Assembly (NCBI GenBank): GCA_016938685.1
Contig: JAFGUD010000262.1
Coordinates: 1-64,000, forward strand
DNA length: 64,000 bases
Origin: Bacteroidales bacterium
Lineage (GTDB): Bacteria > Bacteroidota > Bacteroidia > Bacteroidales > JAFGUD01
Reading direction: 5' to 3'
Part shown: in pieces, positions 27,653 through 35,610 of the stretch
Numbering within the stretch: position 1 is the stretch's first letter
Layout: the number at the start of each line of letters is the position of its first letter
The notes under the pieces: generated by a model
The model's input: only the letters and a program-made list of their open reading frames with translations
Told to the model about the DNA's origin: nothing
Databases searched by the model: none
Made by a program: the position numbers and the translations under genes

Positions 27653-28927
27653 ATGATTAATATTGATAGAAGTTTTCCTCCCAATTTTGAGGTTGTGAAA
27701 AATATAAAAATTCCTGAAATTGAAGTAGAAGTTCTCGAAAATGGAGTACCGGTTTATTTTGTGAAAACAAATAATACCGAAATTTCTGAAGTGATTTTTA
27801 ATTTTGATGCAGGTATTTGGAATCAACCCAATTTACTTGTTGCCTCAATGACGCGTAGTTTAATTTCCGAAGGTACTACTTTTCATAGTTCCAAAGAAAT
27901 TGCTGATATTTTTGATTTTTACGGGGCACATTTTAATACTTCTTCCGGAATGCATGCTTCTTCTGCAAAGTTGATGACTTTAAATAAATATTTACCGCAA
28001 CTAATGGAGTTGGTTGCTGAAATTTTTAAACATGCTACTTTCCCTAAAAAAGAATTTAAAATTGCTAAGAAGAAAAATAAACAACAATTAATAATTGACC
28101 TTGAGGAAGAAGATGTAATAGCTAGAAATGAAATTGAAAAAGCTATGTTTGGCGAAAATTACCCTTATGGATGGTCTGCTACTCCTGACGATTACGATTT
28201 GTTGAATAGAGATGTTCTGTTAGATTTTTTTACAAAAAACTACGTTGCCGATAACCTTAAAATAATAGTTGCTTCTAATAAAAAACAACAAATAATTGAG
28301 CTTTTAAATAAATATTTTCTCGATTTTAGAAAAGGGATTATTGAACCTGATTTCTCTCATTATAAACAACAAATAGGAAATAAATATCAATTATTTGAGC
28401 GTGAAGATGCTTTGCAAAGTGCAGTTAGGGTAGGGTGGAAGATGTTTGAACGGAAAAATCCGGATAATTTAGACATGACTATCTTGGAAACACTGCTAGG
28501 AGGCTATTTTGGTTCTCGTCTAATGCAAAATATCAGACAAAAGAAAGGTTATACATATTCTATTTATACTGCTCTTATTTTATACAAATATGATGGGTCT
28601 CTTCAAATTGTTTCAGAAGTGAAAAAAGAAAATAAACATCATGTTGTTGAGGAAATAAAAAATGAAGTTCTAAGACTACAAAATGAGTTAGTTGGCGACG
28701 AAGAGTTGATAAATTTGCAAAATTATATGATGGGAACTTTGTTGCAAGGATTAGATGGAAATTTTACTTTTGCCCGAACTTTACATTCATTTTTAGTATA
28801 TGACCTTGGCTTTGATTATATTCAAAGATATGCTAAAAGGGTGCAGGAAATGACCCCTGAGCGACTACAGGAATTAGCAAAAAAATATCTTAATTTAGAT
28901 GAAATGTATACTGTAATAGTTGGATAA
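27653..28927 (+). CDS. M16-family peptidase-like protein lacking the HxxEH zinc motif
   Basis: A 424-residue M16B-type fold. The ATG at 27653 is preferred over the TTG at 27632, which would begin inside the terminator region. At the place where active M16 enzymes carry HxxEH (after the GIWNQP-type strand), it reads VASMTRSLISEGT, so no zinc site is possible. The second-domain motif GGYFGSRLMQNIRQKKGYTYS is intact. This is the build of the non-catalytic beta subunit, which supplies Arg/Tyr to an active partner. No signal peptide is present, so it is cytoplasmic. The catalytic partner is not in the window. Confidence 0.82.
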   Translation: MINIDRSFPPNFEVVKNIKIPEIEVEVLENGVPVYFVKTNNTEISEVIFNFDAGIWNQPNLLVASMTRSLISEGTTFHSSKEIADIFDFYGAHFNTSSGMHASSAKLMTLNKYLPQLMELVAEIFKHATFPKKEFKIAKKKNKQQLIIDLEEEDVIARNEIEKAMFGENYPYGWSATPDDYDLLNRDVLLDFFTKNYVADNLKIIVASNKKQQIIELLNKYFLDFRKGIIEPDFSHYKQQIGNKYQLFEREDALQSAVRVGWKMFERKNPDNLDMTILETLLGGYFGSRLMQNIRQKKGYTYSIYTALILYKYDGSLQIVSEVKKENKHHVVEEIKNEVLRLQNELVGDEELINLQNYMMGTLLQGLDGNFTFARTLHSFLVYDLGFDYIQRYAKRVQEMTPERLQELAKKYLNLDEMYTVIVG

Positions 28928-28929
28928 TT

Positions 28930-29352
28930 ATGGCTTTTAAAAGATTTTTATTTTTATTGGATGGATTTCTTCTAGGTATTGGTGGTTTTCATGTTTTTGC
29001 AAAAACTTTACAATGGACTGAAAATTTTAAAGAAACTCAAATTGTGTTTTTAGCTATTATTGGTCTTTTATTGGGTTTTGTTAAATTTAGATTTGTTTTT
29101 TTGAAATTTAATAGAAGAAATATCCTTCGTATTTTAAGTAAAAATAATATTAAAGTCTGGCAATGCTTCACAATAAGAGATTTTATTGTAATAATTCTTA
29201 TGATTTTGCTTGGTATTAGTTTGAGAATGGTTTTCAAATTACCTTATATAGCTCTCATTCCTATTTATTTCGGAATTTCTGTTGGGCTTGGATTGTCATT
29301 TTTTCAATATTTATTTGCAGCTATACAACCTGCAAAGTATAGTAAAACGTAG
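28930..29352 (+). CDS. Small membrane protein of unknown function
   Basis: A 140-residue protein with about four hydrophobic segments (near 5-22, 37-57, 83-102 and 107-130) and a basic loop around 60-75. It starts 2 nt after the M16-like gene and is probably co-translated with it. I do not recognise the family. A role in the membrane linked to the M16-like protein is possible only by position. Confidence 0.65.
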   Translation: MAFKRFLFLLDGFLLGIGGFHVFAKTLQWTENFKETQIVFLAIIGLLLGFVKFRFVFLKFNRRNILRILSKNNIKVWQCFTIRDFIVIILMILLGISLRMVFKLPYIALIPIYFGISVGLGLSFFQYLFAAIQPAKYSKT

Positions 29353-29393
29353 TCAAATTATCTTTTTTATTTAATTTTTTTGTGTATTTTAGC

Positions 29394-29428
29394 AAAGCAA
29401 TACTAAATGTTTTTTTGTGTATTGCTTT
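29394..29428. repeat. 10-bp inverted repeat before the uridine kinase-like gene
   Basis: AAAGCAATAC (29394-29403) pairs with GTATTGCTTT (29419-29428) around a T-rich loop. It could end the upstream two-gene unit or act in the leader of the gene at 29460. There is no long T-run after it. Confidence 0.4.
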
Positions 29429-29459
29429 ATGCTTTAAAATTTGATTTTAATTATAATTT

Positions 29460-31127
29460 ATGGATAATTTTGTGAAAGTAACTTGTTTAAATAATCGTTT
29501 ATCAAAGGATTATAAATTAGGTACTTCTTTGGCTGAAATAGCAAAGGATATGGGGGTAGAAACCAAATACCCAATCTTGGGAGCTCGTATTAATAATAAA
29601 CTTTCGGAGTTGTCTTATTTGGTTTATAACCCAAAATTTATTGAATTTATTGATATTTCAAATATAGATGGTTATAGAATGTATCAACGTTCTTTATCTT
29701 TTGTTCTTATGAAAGCAACAAGGGATACTTTTCCTGATGCTCAACTTAAAATTGAACATTCTATTTCTAAAGGATTTTATTGTGTTCTGGAAAAAGAAAC
29801 AAAATTATTGCCCGAAGATGTTTTGAAAATTGCTGAAAGAATGCGACAAATAGTTAAAAGTGACTTACCTTTTAAACGAAATCAAATTCCTACAGAAGAT
29901 GCAATTGAAAAGTTTCGAGAATTTAATCTGCTCGAAAAAGTTAAACTTTTTGAAACTAGACCAACTTTGTTTACTTCGGTTTATAGCCTTGATAATCAGA
30001 TAGATTATTTTCATGGTTTTCTTGTTCCCTCAACCGGATATTTGAAAATTTTTGATTTAATTCCTTATTATGATGGGATGTTATTGCGCTTTCCGTCACC
30101 AAATAATCCGGAAGAACTTGGAGAGGTTATCGAACAACAAAAACTTTTCGAAATTTTTCAGGAATTTAAAGATTGGAGCGAAATACTTGGAGTTTCTACA
30201 ATTGGAAGCATAAACGAAGCTGTTCAAAATGGCAGAGCAAGTGAACTTATTAAAGTTTCAGAAGCACTGAATGAGAAAAAAGTTGCGCTTATTGCTGACG
30301 AAATTTGCGAAAGGAAAGATGTTAAACTTGTTCTTATTGCCGGTCCTTCGTCGTCAGGTAAAACTACTTTTTCTAAGCGATTAGCTATACAATTAAAGGT
30401 TCTTGGTATTAATTCATTGCCTGTTTCCATTGATAATTTTTTTGTAAATAGAGAAGATACTCCAAAAGACGAAAATGGTGAATATGATTATGAATCTTTA
30501 TATGCGCTAGATTTAGATGTGTTTAACACAACAATGAATAATCTTATTGAAGGCAAACCAACAGTTATTCCGGGTTTTGATTTCCATTCCGGTCAAAGAG
30601 TATTTAAAAACACAGAGTCTGTTATTTTGCCTGAAAAATCAGTACTCATTGTAGAAGGAATTCATGGTTTAAATCCAAAATTATCTGAACATATTGATTC
30701 TAAATTAATATTTAAAGTATACGTTTCAGCTTTAACTCAACTTGGAATTGATTGGCATAATAGAATTCCATCAACTGATAATAGATTAATTCGTAGGTTA
30801 GTTCGAGATTTTCAGTACCGAGGTTATAGTCCTGTAGATACTCTTAAAAGATGGCCAAGTGTTAGAAGTGGCGAGGATAAAAATATTTTCCCTTTCCAGG
30901 AGGAAGCAAATGTTATGTTTAATTCAGCATTGCTGTACGAACTTGGAATTTTGAAAAAATATGCTGAACCTTTGCTTAAAAAAGTACCTGAAAATGTACC
31001 TGAGTTTTCTGAAGCTAAACGTTTACTGAAATTTTTGTCTTATTTTGTTGACATCGAAGAAGATGAAGAAATTCCTCCTACTTCAATTTTACGTGAATTT
31101 TTACATGGAAGTTCGTTTCATTATTAA
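29460..31127 (+). CDS. TGS-domain uridine kinase-like nucleoside kinase
   Basis: A cytoplasmic protein of 555 residues. An N-terminal TGS domain (about 1-66) and a threonyl-tRNA synthetase second-domain-like region (about 70-230) precede a P-loop kinase domain with GPSSSGKT at 295-302 and a DNFFVNREDTP substrate loop, as in uridine kinase/phosphoribulokinase proteins. The architecture is common in Bacteroidota and Firmicutes, where it is annotated as nucleoside kinase; the exact substrate is uncertain. The TGS region suggests control by RNA or a nucleotide. The length matches the family. Confidence 0.83.
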   Translation: MDNFVKVTCLNNRLSKDYKLGTSLAEIAKDMGVETKYPILGARINNKLSELSYLVYNPKFIEFIDISNIDGYRMYQRSLSFVLMKATRDTFPDAQLKIEHSISKGFYCVLEKETKLLPEDVLKIAERMRQIVKSDLPFKRNQIPTEDAIEKFREFNLLEKVKLFETRPTLFTSVYSLDNQIDYFHGFLVPSTGYLKIFDLIPYYDGMLLRFPSPNNPEELGEVIEQQKLFEIFQEFKDWSEILGVSTIGSINEAVQNGRASELIKVSEALNEKKVALIADEICERKDVKLVLIAGPSSSGKTTFSKRLAIQLKVLGINSLPVSIDNFFVNREDTPKDENGEYDYESLYALDLDVFNTTMNNLIEGKPTVIPGFDFHSGQRVFKNTESVILPEKSVLIVEGIHGLNPKLSEHIDSKLIFKVYVSALTQLGIDWHNRIPSTDNRLIRRLVRDFQYRGYSPVDTLKRWPSVRSGEDKNIFPFQEEANVMFNSALLYELGILKKYAEPLLKKVPENVPEFSEAKRLLKFLSYFVDIEEDEEIPPTSILREFLHGSSFHY

Positions 31128-31183
31128 TCTGATTTATCTTTTATTCTTCAACTTTTAACTTTATAACCTTAAACTTATACAAA

Positions 31184-32080
31184 ATGACAGTCTTAGAAAT
31201 AAAAAATCTCACAAAACGATACGGTAATATTCTTGCTGTTGATGATTTAAGTTTAAGTATAGAATCCGGTTCTGTTTTTGGAATACTTGGTCCAAATGGA
31301 AGTGGTAAATCTACTACTTTATCTGTGGTTTTGGGAATCGTTAATGCAACATCAGGAACTTTCAGTTGGTTTGGAAAACCAGATGGTGAATTTGTAAATA
31401 GACGTATTGGAGCCATCATAGAACAACCTAATTTTTATCCGTATTTAACTGCTATTCAGAATCTTAGAATAGTTGCCGAGATTAGAGACATGAACGGTGA
31501 TATTGATGAAGAAATGAGAAGGGTGCTTGAAATTGTCGATTTATTGGAACGTAAAGATCATAATTTTTCTACTTTTTCTTATGGAATGAAAACACGTCTT
31601 GCATTAGCTGCTTCATTGCTTGGAAATCCGGATATTTTAGTGCTTGATGAGCCAACAAATGGACTAGATCCCGAAGGTATTGCTTTTGTAAGAAATGTGA
31701 TTCTGGACGAAGCAAAAAAAGGTAAGACTATCATTATTGCAAGTCATATTCTTGATGAAATAGAAAAAGTTTGTACTGATGTTTTAATCTTAAAAAATGG
31801 GAAGTTATTAGCTTGTGGTAAGGTTTCTGAGGTTTTGCAAAGTGATGCGAAAGTCTATATAAAATCGGATGATAATAAAAAATTACACGAAATATTAGTG
31901 CGAAATGAAATTATTGAAAGTGCTGATTTTGAAGAAGAAACTATGATTGTCAGGCTGAAAAAAGATGTAGATGTTCGCAAAATAAGTGAATTAGCAATGG
32001 ACAATAGAATAGTTATTACAAATTTAGAACTCAAAAAGAAATCTTTGGAAGACGAGTTTTTAGAATTAGTAAAAAAATAG
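31184..32080 (+). CDS. ABC transporter ATP-binding protein without adjacent permease
   Basis: A 298-residue ATPase. The Walker A is GPNGSGKST (near 38-46), the Walker B region is ILVLDEPTNGLDPEG, and the signature motif is replaced by FSYGMKTR, as in the exporter branch related to bacitracin and NatA/CcmA-type ATPases. The switch His is in IIIASHIL. A C-terminal extension of about 80 residues follows. The usual permease gene is missing: the next gene runs the other way. It may pair with a permease elsewhere. Confidence 0.88.
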   Translation: MTVLEIKNLTKRYGNILAVDDLSLSIESGSVFGILGPNGSGKSTTLSVVLGIVNATSGTFSWFGKPDGEFVNRRIGAIIEQPNFYPYLTAIQNLRIVAEIRDMNGDIDEEMRRVLEIVDLLERKDHNFSTFSYGMKTRLALAASLLGNPDILVLDEPTNGLDPEGIAFVRNVILDEAKKGKTIIIASHILDEIEKVCTDVLILKNGKLLACGKVSEVLQSDAKVYIKSDDNKKLHEILVRNEIIESADFEEETMIVRLKKDVDVRKISELAMDNRIVITNLELKKKSLEDEFLELVKK

Positions 32081-32461
32081 TTATTCTTCAAAATATTTAT
32101 CTAAATCTCTGCGGTCTTTTTTAGTTGGTCTGCCGGGTTTGTCTCTTTGAATCTGTTTTGTTTGAAATTCGTAGTACATTTTCAATTTAAACAAATCTTC
32201 TTCTGTTGTAATTTCTTTAATGTATTCTTCTACAACTTTTGCGCCTACTCTTTTTTCTAAAAGCTGCTCAACTTTATAAACTCTGTATGTAACAGGCGTT
32301 TTAACAGAAATTTCATCGCCGACAACAACACTTCTTGATTGTTTTGCCACAGTTTTGTTGACTAAAACAGAACCTTTAATACATGCAGCAGTAGCATCAG
32401 GACGTTTTTTAAATAGCCTAACTGCCCATAAAAATTTATCCAATCTAACTTTCTCTATCAT
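32081..32461 (-). CDS. S4-domain RNA-binding protein, Hsp15-like
   Basis: 126 residues with an N-terminal S4 fold (MIEKVRLDKFLWAVRLFKKR, then IKGSVLVNK). Hsp15 (HslR) recycles stalled 50S subunits that still carry nascent peptidyl-tRNA in Escherichia coli. The start overlaps the end of the pth gene by 4 bp, so the two are translationally coupled. Both act on peptidyl-tRNA or stalled ribosomes, which supports the assignment. Confidence 0.85.
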   Translation of the reverse strand: MIEKVRLDKFLWAVRLFKKRPDATAACIKGSVLVNKTVAKQSRSVVVGDEISVKTPVTYRVYKVEQLLEKRVGAKVVEEYIKEITTEEDLFKLKMYYEFQTKQIQRDKPGRPTKKDRRDLDKYFEE

Positions 32462-33021
32462 TTTATATTGTAAAAGTTCATTGTTCTTTCAATTCCGGTT
32501 GTAACAAATGAATTGATTGCATCAAAAATATGTTTTTTCCGGCTTTCTATTTCTTTTCTTTCGTCTGCTGACCATTCTCCTAATACATAATCTATTTGCT
32601 CTCCCGGTCCAAATTCTTTGCCGATACCGAATCTTAACCTATTGAAATTTGAGTGCCCCAAAATTTCGGAAATATTTTTCAGACCATTATGTCCTCCATC
32701 ACTTCCTTTTGTTCTAATTCTGACTTTCCCCAAGGGAATATTAATATCATCAGTTAGAATTAAAACATTTTCTATTGGAATTTTTTCATTCTGCATCCAA
32801 TATCTTAGAGCTTTTCCACTCAAATTCATATAGGTAGAAGGCTTTAAAAAAAAAACTTGTCTTCCTTTTATCTTTTTTTGTGCAATATCTCCGTATCGTT
32901 TGGTCTCAAAAATAATATTGGACGCTTCTACGTAGGCGTCCAATATTGTAAATCCGATATTGTGGCGGGTATTAGTGTACTCTGTTCCAATATTACCCAA
33001 ACCAACTATCAAATATTTCAT
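32458..33021 (-). CDS. pth: Peptidyl-tRNA hydrolase
   Basis: Releases tRNA from peptidyl-tRNA that has dropped off ribosomes. Its 187 residues are normal. Catalytic His20 lies in NTRHNIGF; the Asn in STYMNLSG and the LTDDINIPLG and SDGGHNGLK blocks are present. It is the second gene of an rplY-pth-hslR-like unit on the minus strand; an rplY-pth order is common in bacteria. The 33022-33119 gap holds an 8-bp inverted repeat but no clear terminator. Confidence 0.94.
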   Translation of the reverse strand: MKYLIVGLGNIGTEYTNTRHNIGFTILDAYVEASNIIFETKRYGDIAQKKIKGRQVFFLKPSTYMNLSGKALRYWMQNEKIPIENVLILTDDINIPLGKVRIRTKGSDGGHNGLKNISEILGHSNFNRLRFGIGKEFGPGEQIDYVLGEWSADERKEIESRKKHIFDAINSFVTTGIERTMNFYNIK

Positions 33022-33119
33022 CTGTTTATTATTTTATTATTTAATATGTACAGATGGAACTCCCATGATAATCATTTCTATGTGAGTAATAAAAAGTATC
33101 ATGGTTGTTTCATAAAATA

Positions 33120-33734
33120 CTATTCTTCTGTTTTTTCTTCTGTTGTTTCGTCTTCTTCGTCAGATTCTGAATCAGCTTTACTCATTGCAGCACGAGTTAA
33201 TTTAACCATAGCTACTACGTCACTTGCAGGCTCTAAGATTTCAATGTTTTCGTGTTTCATTTCTTTAATTTGCAAAGACTTACCAATAGTTAGGTTTGTT
33301 ACATCTATTTCTAGTTGATCAGGAATGTTTTCCAAAGAAGCTTTTATATTGATATAATGTTTCATTTGGTATAGGTGTCCCCCAGCTTGTACTCCTTTTG
33401 CAAAACCAGTAAGAGTAACAGGTATAAACATTTTGACAGGTTTGTCTTCGCTAACTCTTAAAAAATCAACATGAAGGGTGTTATCTTTAACAGGGTGAAA
33501 TTGAGCGTCTTTCTTGATGCAAGTATAAACTTCACCTTCTACATCTAAGTTAATAATATATACTTTGTTTGTGAAAATTACGTTTTTTAATTCTTTAACA
33601 GAAATAGCAAAAAGTACATTTTCTTTTTCGTTGCCGTATAAAACTCCGGGAACTAAGCCTTCTTTGCGAAGTATTTTGTTGTGTTTTTTGCCGGTTTCTA
33701 CTCTTTTAGTTGCTTTTAAAGTAATTGTTTTCAT
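33120..33734 (-). CDS. rplY: 50S ribosomal protein L25 (Ctc form)
   Basis: Binds 5S rRNA. Its 204 residues comprise an N-terminal L25 domain (about 1-90), a C-terminal TL5 beta domain (about 95-185) and a very acidic tail rich in Glu and Asp. It heads the unit with pth and the S4 gene. Its 5' leader contains a 24-bp near-palindrome at 33759-33782, a possible control site. A well-formed promoter lies at 33811-33840. Confidence 0.93.
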   Translation of the reverse strand: MKTITLKATKRVETGKKHNKILRKEGLVPGVLYGNEKENVLFAISVKELKNVIFTNKVYIINLDVEGEVYTCIKKDAQFHPVKDNTLHVDFLRVSEDKPVKMFIPVTLTGFAKGVQAGGHLYQMKHYINIKASLENIPDQLEIDVTNLTIGKSLQIKEMKHENIEILEPASDVVAMVKLTRAAMSKADSESDEEDETTEEKTEE

Positions 33735-33758
33735 TTTAATAGATTTTTGTGCTACTCA

Positions 33759-33782
33759 AATCTGAAACATCTGTTTTAGATT
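33759..33782 (-). repeat. 24-bp near-palindrome in the rplY leader
   Basis: The stretch and its reverse complement are almost identical over 24 bp, with AATCT and AGATT ends and an AAACATCTGTTT-like centre. It lies between the rplY promoter and the start codon, so it would be present in the mRNA. Only the symmetry is seen. Confidence 0.5.
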
Positions 33783-33810
33783 CCCATCACACGTTAAACA
33801 AAATTGCGTG

Positions 33811-33840
33811 CAAAAATAGTAACTTTTATTTTAATTGCAA
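33811..33840 (-). promoter_or_regulatory. Promoter of the rplY unit
   Basis: On the minus strand: TTG (33838-33840), a 19-nt spacer and TATTTTTG (33811-33818). It gives a leader of about 70 nt. Confidence 0.62.
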
Positions 33841-33900
33841 TCATTTTGCTGTTTTTTATTTGTCAAAAAAGAACGTAATATTACTAAAGTTTTTGCACCT

Positions 33901-33931
33901 TTGGGAAAACAAATTATTATTGATAATTTTG
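33901..33931 (+). promoter_or_regulatory. Promoter of the dicarboxylate/amino-acid symporter gene
   Basis: TTG at 33901-33903, a 20-nt spacer and TAATTTTG at 33924-33931. The start codon is at 33975. Confidence 0.62.
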
Positions 33932-33974
33932 AACAAGATTTTTGCAGTTAATTGTGTAAATAATTTTATCTGAA

Positions 33975-35219
33975 ATGAAAAAACAAAAATTTCCATTATA
34001 TCTTCAAATACTATTGGCGCTTATTTTAGGCGTATTATTTGGAATTTTTTTACCTGAAAAAGTGGAATATGTAAGTTGGATGGGTGAGATTTTCATGCGT
34101 GCCTTGAAAATGATAATTATACCGCTCATTTTAACTTCTATTATTTCCGGTGTGGCAAATATTGGTGGAACAGACAATCTAGGGAGACTTGGACTTAGAA
34201 CTATCGGATACTATATGCTTACTAGTCTTTTGGCTATTGTTACAGGATTGTTTTTTGTTAATATTTTTAAACCTGGTGTTGGTTTTGATCTGAAATCTAC
34301 CGAACCTATTCAGGATATTGCAGTTTCTGATAATCCGTTTATGGATACACTGATGAATATTGTTCCAACTAATATTTTCCAGGCATTTAATGAAAGTAAT
34401 ATGCTTTCAATTATATTTTTTGCATTGCTTTTCGGTTTTTTTATTACTACTATCAGAAAAGATTACAGCAAACTTTTGGTGGATTTTTTTAACGCTTCGT
34501 TTGAAGCTATGATGAAGCTTACTCAGTTTATTATTAAATTTACTCCTTTTGGTATTTTTGGAATTATTGCAAAAGTTGTTTCAGAGCAGGATAATTTAGG
34601 CGAATTAGCCGGAAGATTAGGAATTTACATGTTAGTTGTACTTGCCGGATTGTTTTTTCATGCTTTTATTACTTTGCCTACACTTGTTCGTACTATTGGA
34701 AGGGTTAATCCTATCAAACATTTTAGATTAATGGTTTCTACGTTGTTAACTGCCTTTTCAACTTCATCTTCAGGTGCAACTCTTTCTTTAACAATGGATA
34801 CTGTTAAAAACAAAGTTGGAGTTTCAAATAAAATTGCAAGTTTTACTTTGCCTCTTGGTGCTACAATAAATATGGATGGAACTGCGCTTTATGAGTTGGT
34901 TGTGGCAATGTTTATTGCTCAGGCTTATGGAATAGAATTAACAATAACTCAGCAATTTATTGCTGTTTTTACAGCATTGCTCGCTTCTATTGGTGCGGCA
35001 GGAATTCCAATGGCTGGACTTGTTATGATTTCTGTTATCCTCTCTACGTTAGGATTACCGTTGGAAGGCTTAGGGTTGGTTATTGCCGTTGATAGAATTT
35101 TAGATATGTTCAGAACCGCTGTAAATGTATGGAGCGACAGTTGTGCTGCTGTTATTATTGCTAAAAAAGAAGGAGAAACTCTTTTGATTGAAAATGAGAA
35201 AACATTGAACAAAGTTTAA
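33975..35219 (+). CDS. Dicarboxylate/amino acid:cation symporter (DAACS family)
   Basis: An inner-membrane sodium- or proton-coupled importer of glutamate, aspartate or C4-dicarboxylates, 414 residues. The helical hairpin 1 serine-rich motif TAFSTSSSGATLSLT and the NMDGTALYELV motif of helix 7 are present. GltP, DctA and GltT share these, so the substrate stays open. The gene stands alone, with its own promoter. Confidence 0.9.
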   Translation: MKKQKFPLYLQILLALILGVLFGIFLPEKVEYVSWMGEIFMRALKMIIIPLILTSIISGVANIGGTDNLGRLGLRTIGYYMLTSLLAIVTGLFFVNIFKPGVGFDLKSTEPIQDIAVSDNPFMDTLMNIVPTNIFQAFNESNMLSIIFFALLFGFFITTIRKDYSKLLVDFFNASFEAMMKLTQFIIKFTPFGIFGIIAKVVSEQDNLGELAGRLGIYMLVVLAGLFFHAFITLPTLVRTIGRVNPIKHFRLMVSTLLTAFSTSSSGATLSLTMDTVKNKVGVSNKIASFTLPLGATINMDGTALYELVVAMFIAQAYGIELTITQQFIAVFTALLASIGAAGIPMAGLVMISVILSTLGLPLEGLGLVIAVDRILDMFRTAVNVWSDSCAAVIIAKKEGETLLIENEKTLNKV

Positions 35220-35610
35220 AAATGTACTTGTTAGAACGTTCAGGTTGTGTTGATATCTAAATATTTCATTGATAATACGATTTTCAAACTCCAAGAATAC
35301 TTCAAAAATATGAATTTTAAGTATCAATTACTTATTTTAGAGCTTTAACTTTTTTATATTATCCTGTTTGTCACTCCGACGAAAGGAGGAGTCTGAACGG
35401 AGATAGATTTTTACGAGTAAGAGACTCCTCTTTTTTCAGAGTAATACAAAGTTTGTTGTTGAAAAATAAGATAAACAAAAATCTGTCAAGTAATTAGTAT
35501 CGTCACATTCTTTAAGTTGCTAACTATTCTCAGACCATATAATTACATTATTGTTCGCAAAAAAGCAATAGTGATTTAAGTTTAAATATTCAAAATTTAA
35601 GAAGGATGTG
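35220..35610. other. 391-bp intergenic region with a REP-like hairpin
   Basis: It separates the symporter gene from the converging SpoIIE gene. It holds a stem-loop at 35386-35436 inside a segment (about 35369-35443) that looks like a dispersed Bacteroidota intergenic element. I see no gene in it. Confidence 0.6.
35386..35436. terminator. Stem-loop with T-run in a REP-like segment
   Basis: GAGGAGTCT (35386-35394) pairs with AGACTCCTC (35422-35430), followed by six T residues. The loop is long (27 nt). The preceding CACTCCGACGAAAGGAGG resembles dispersed intergenic palindromes common in this phylum. It may end transcription of the symporter gene. Confidence 0.55.

Noticed and set aside
33063-33104. 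A terminator between rplY and pth
   Set aside because: Only an 8-bp inverted repeat (CCATGATA/TATCATGG) with a long loop and no T-run; too weak to call.
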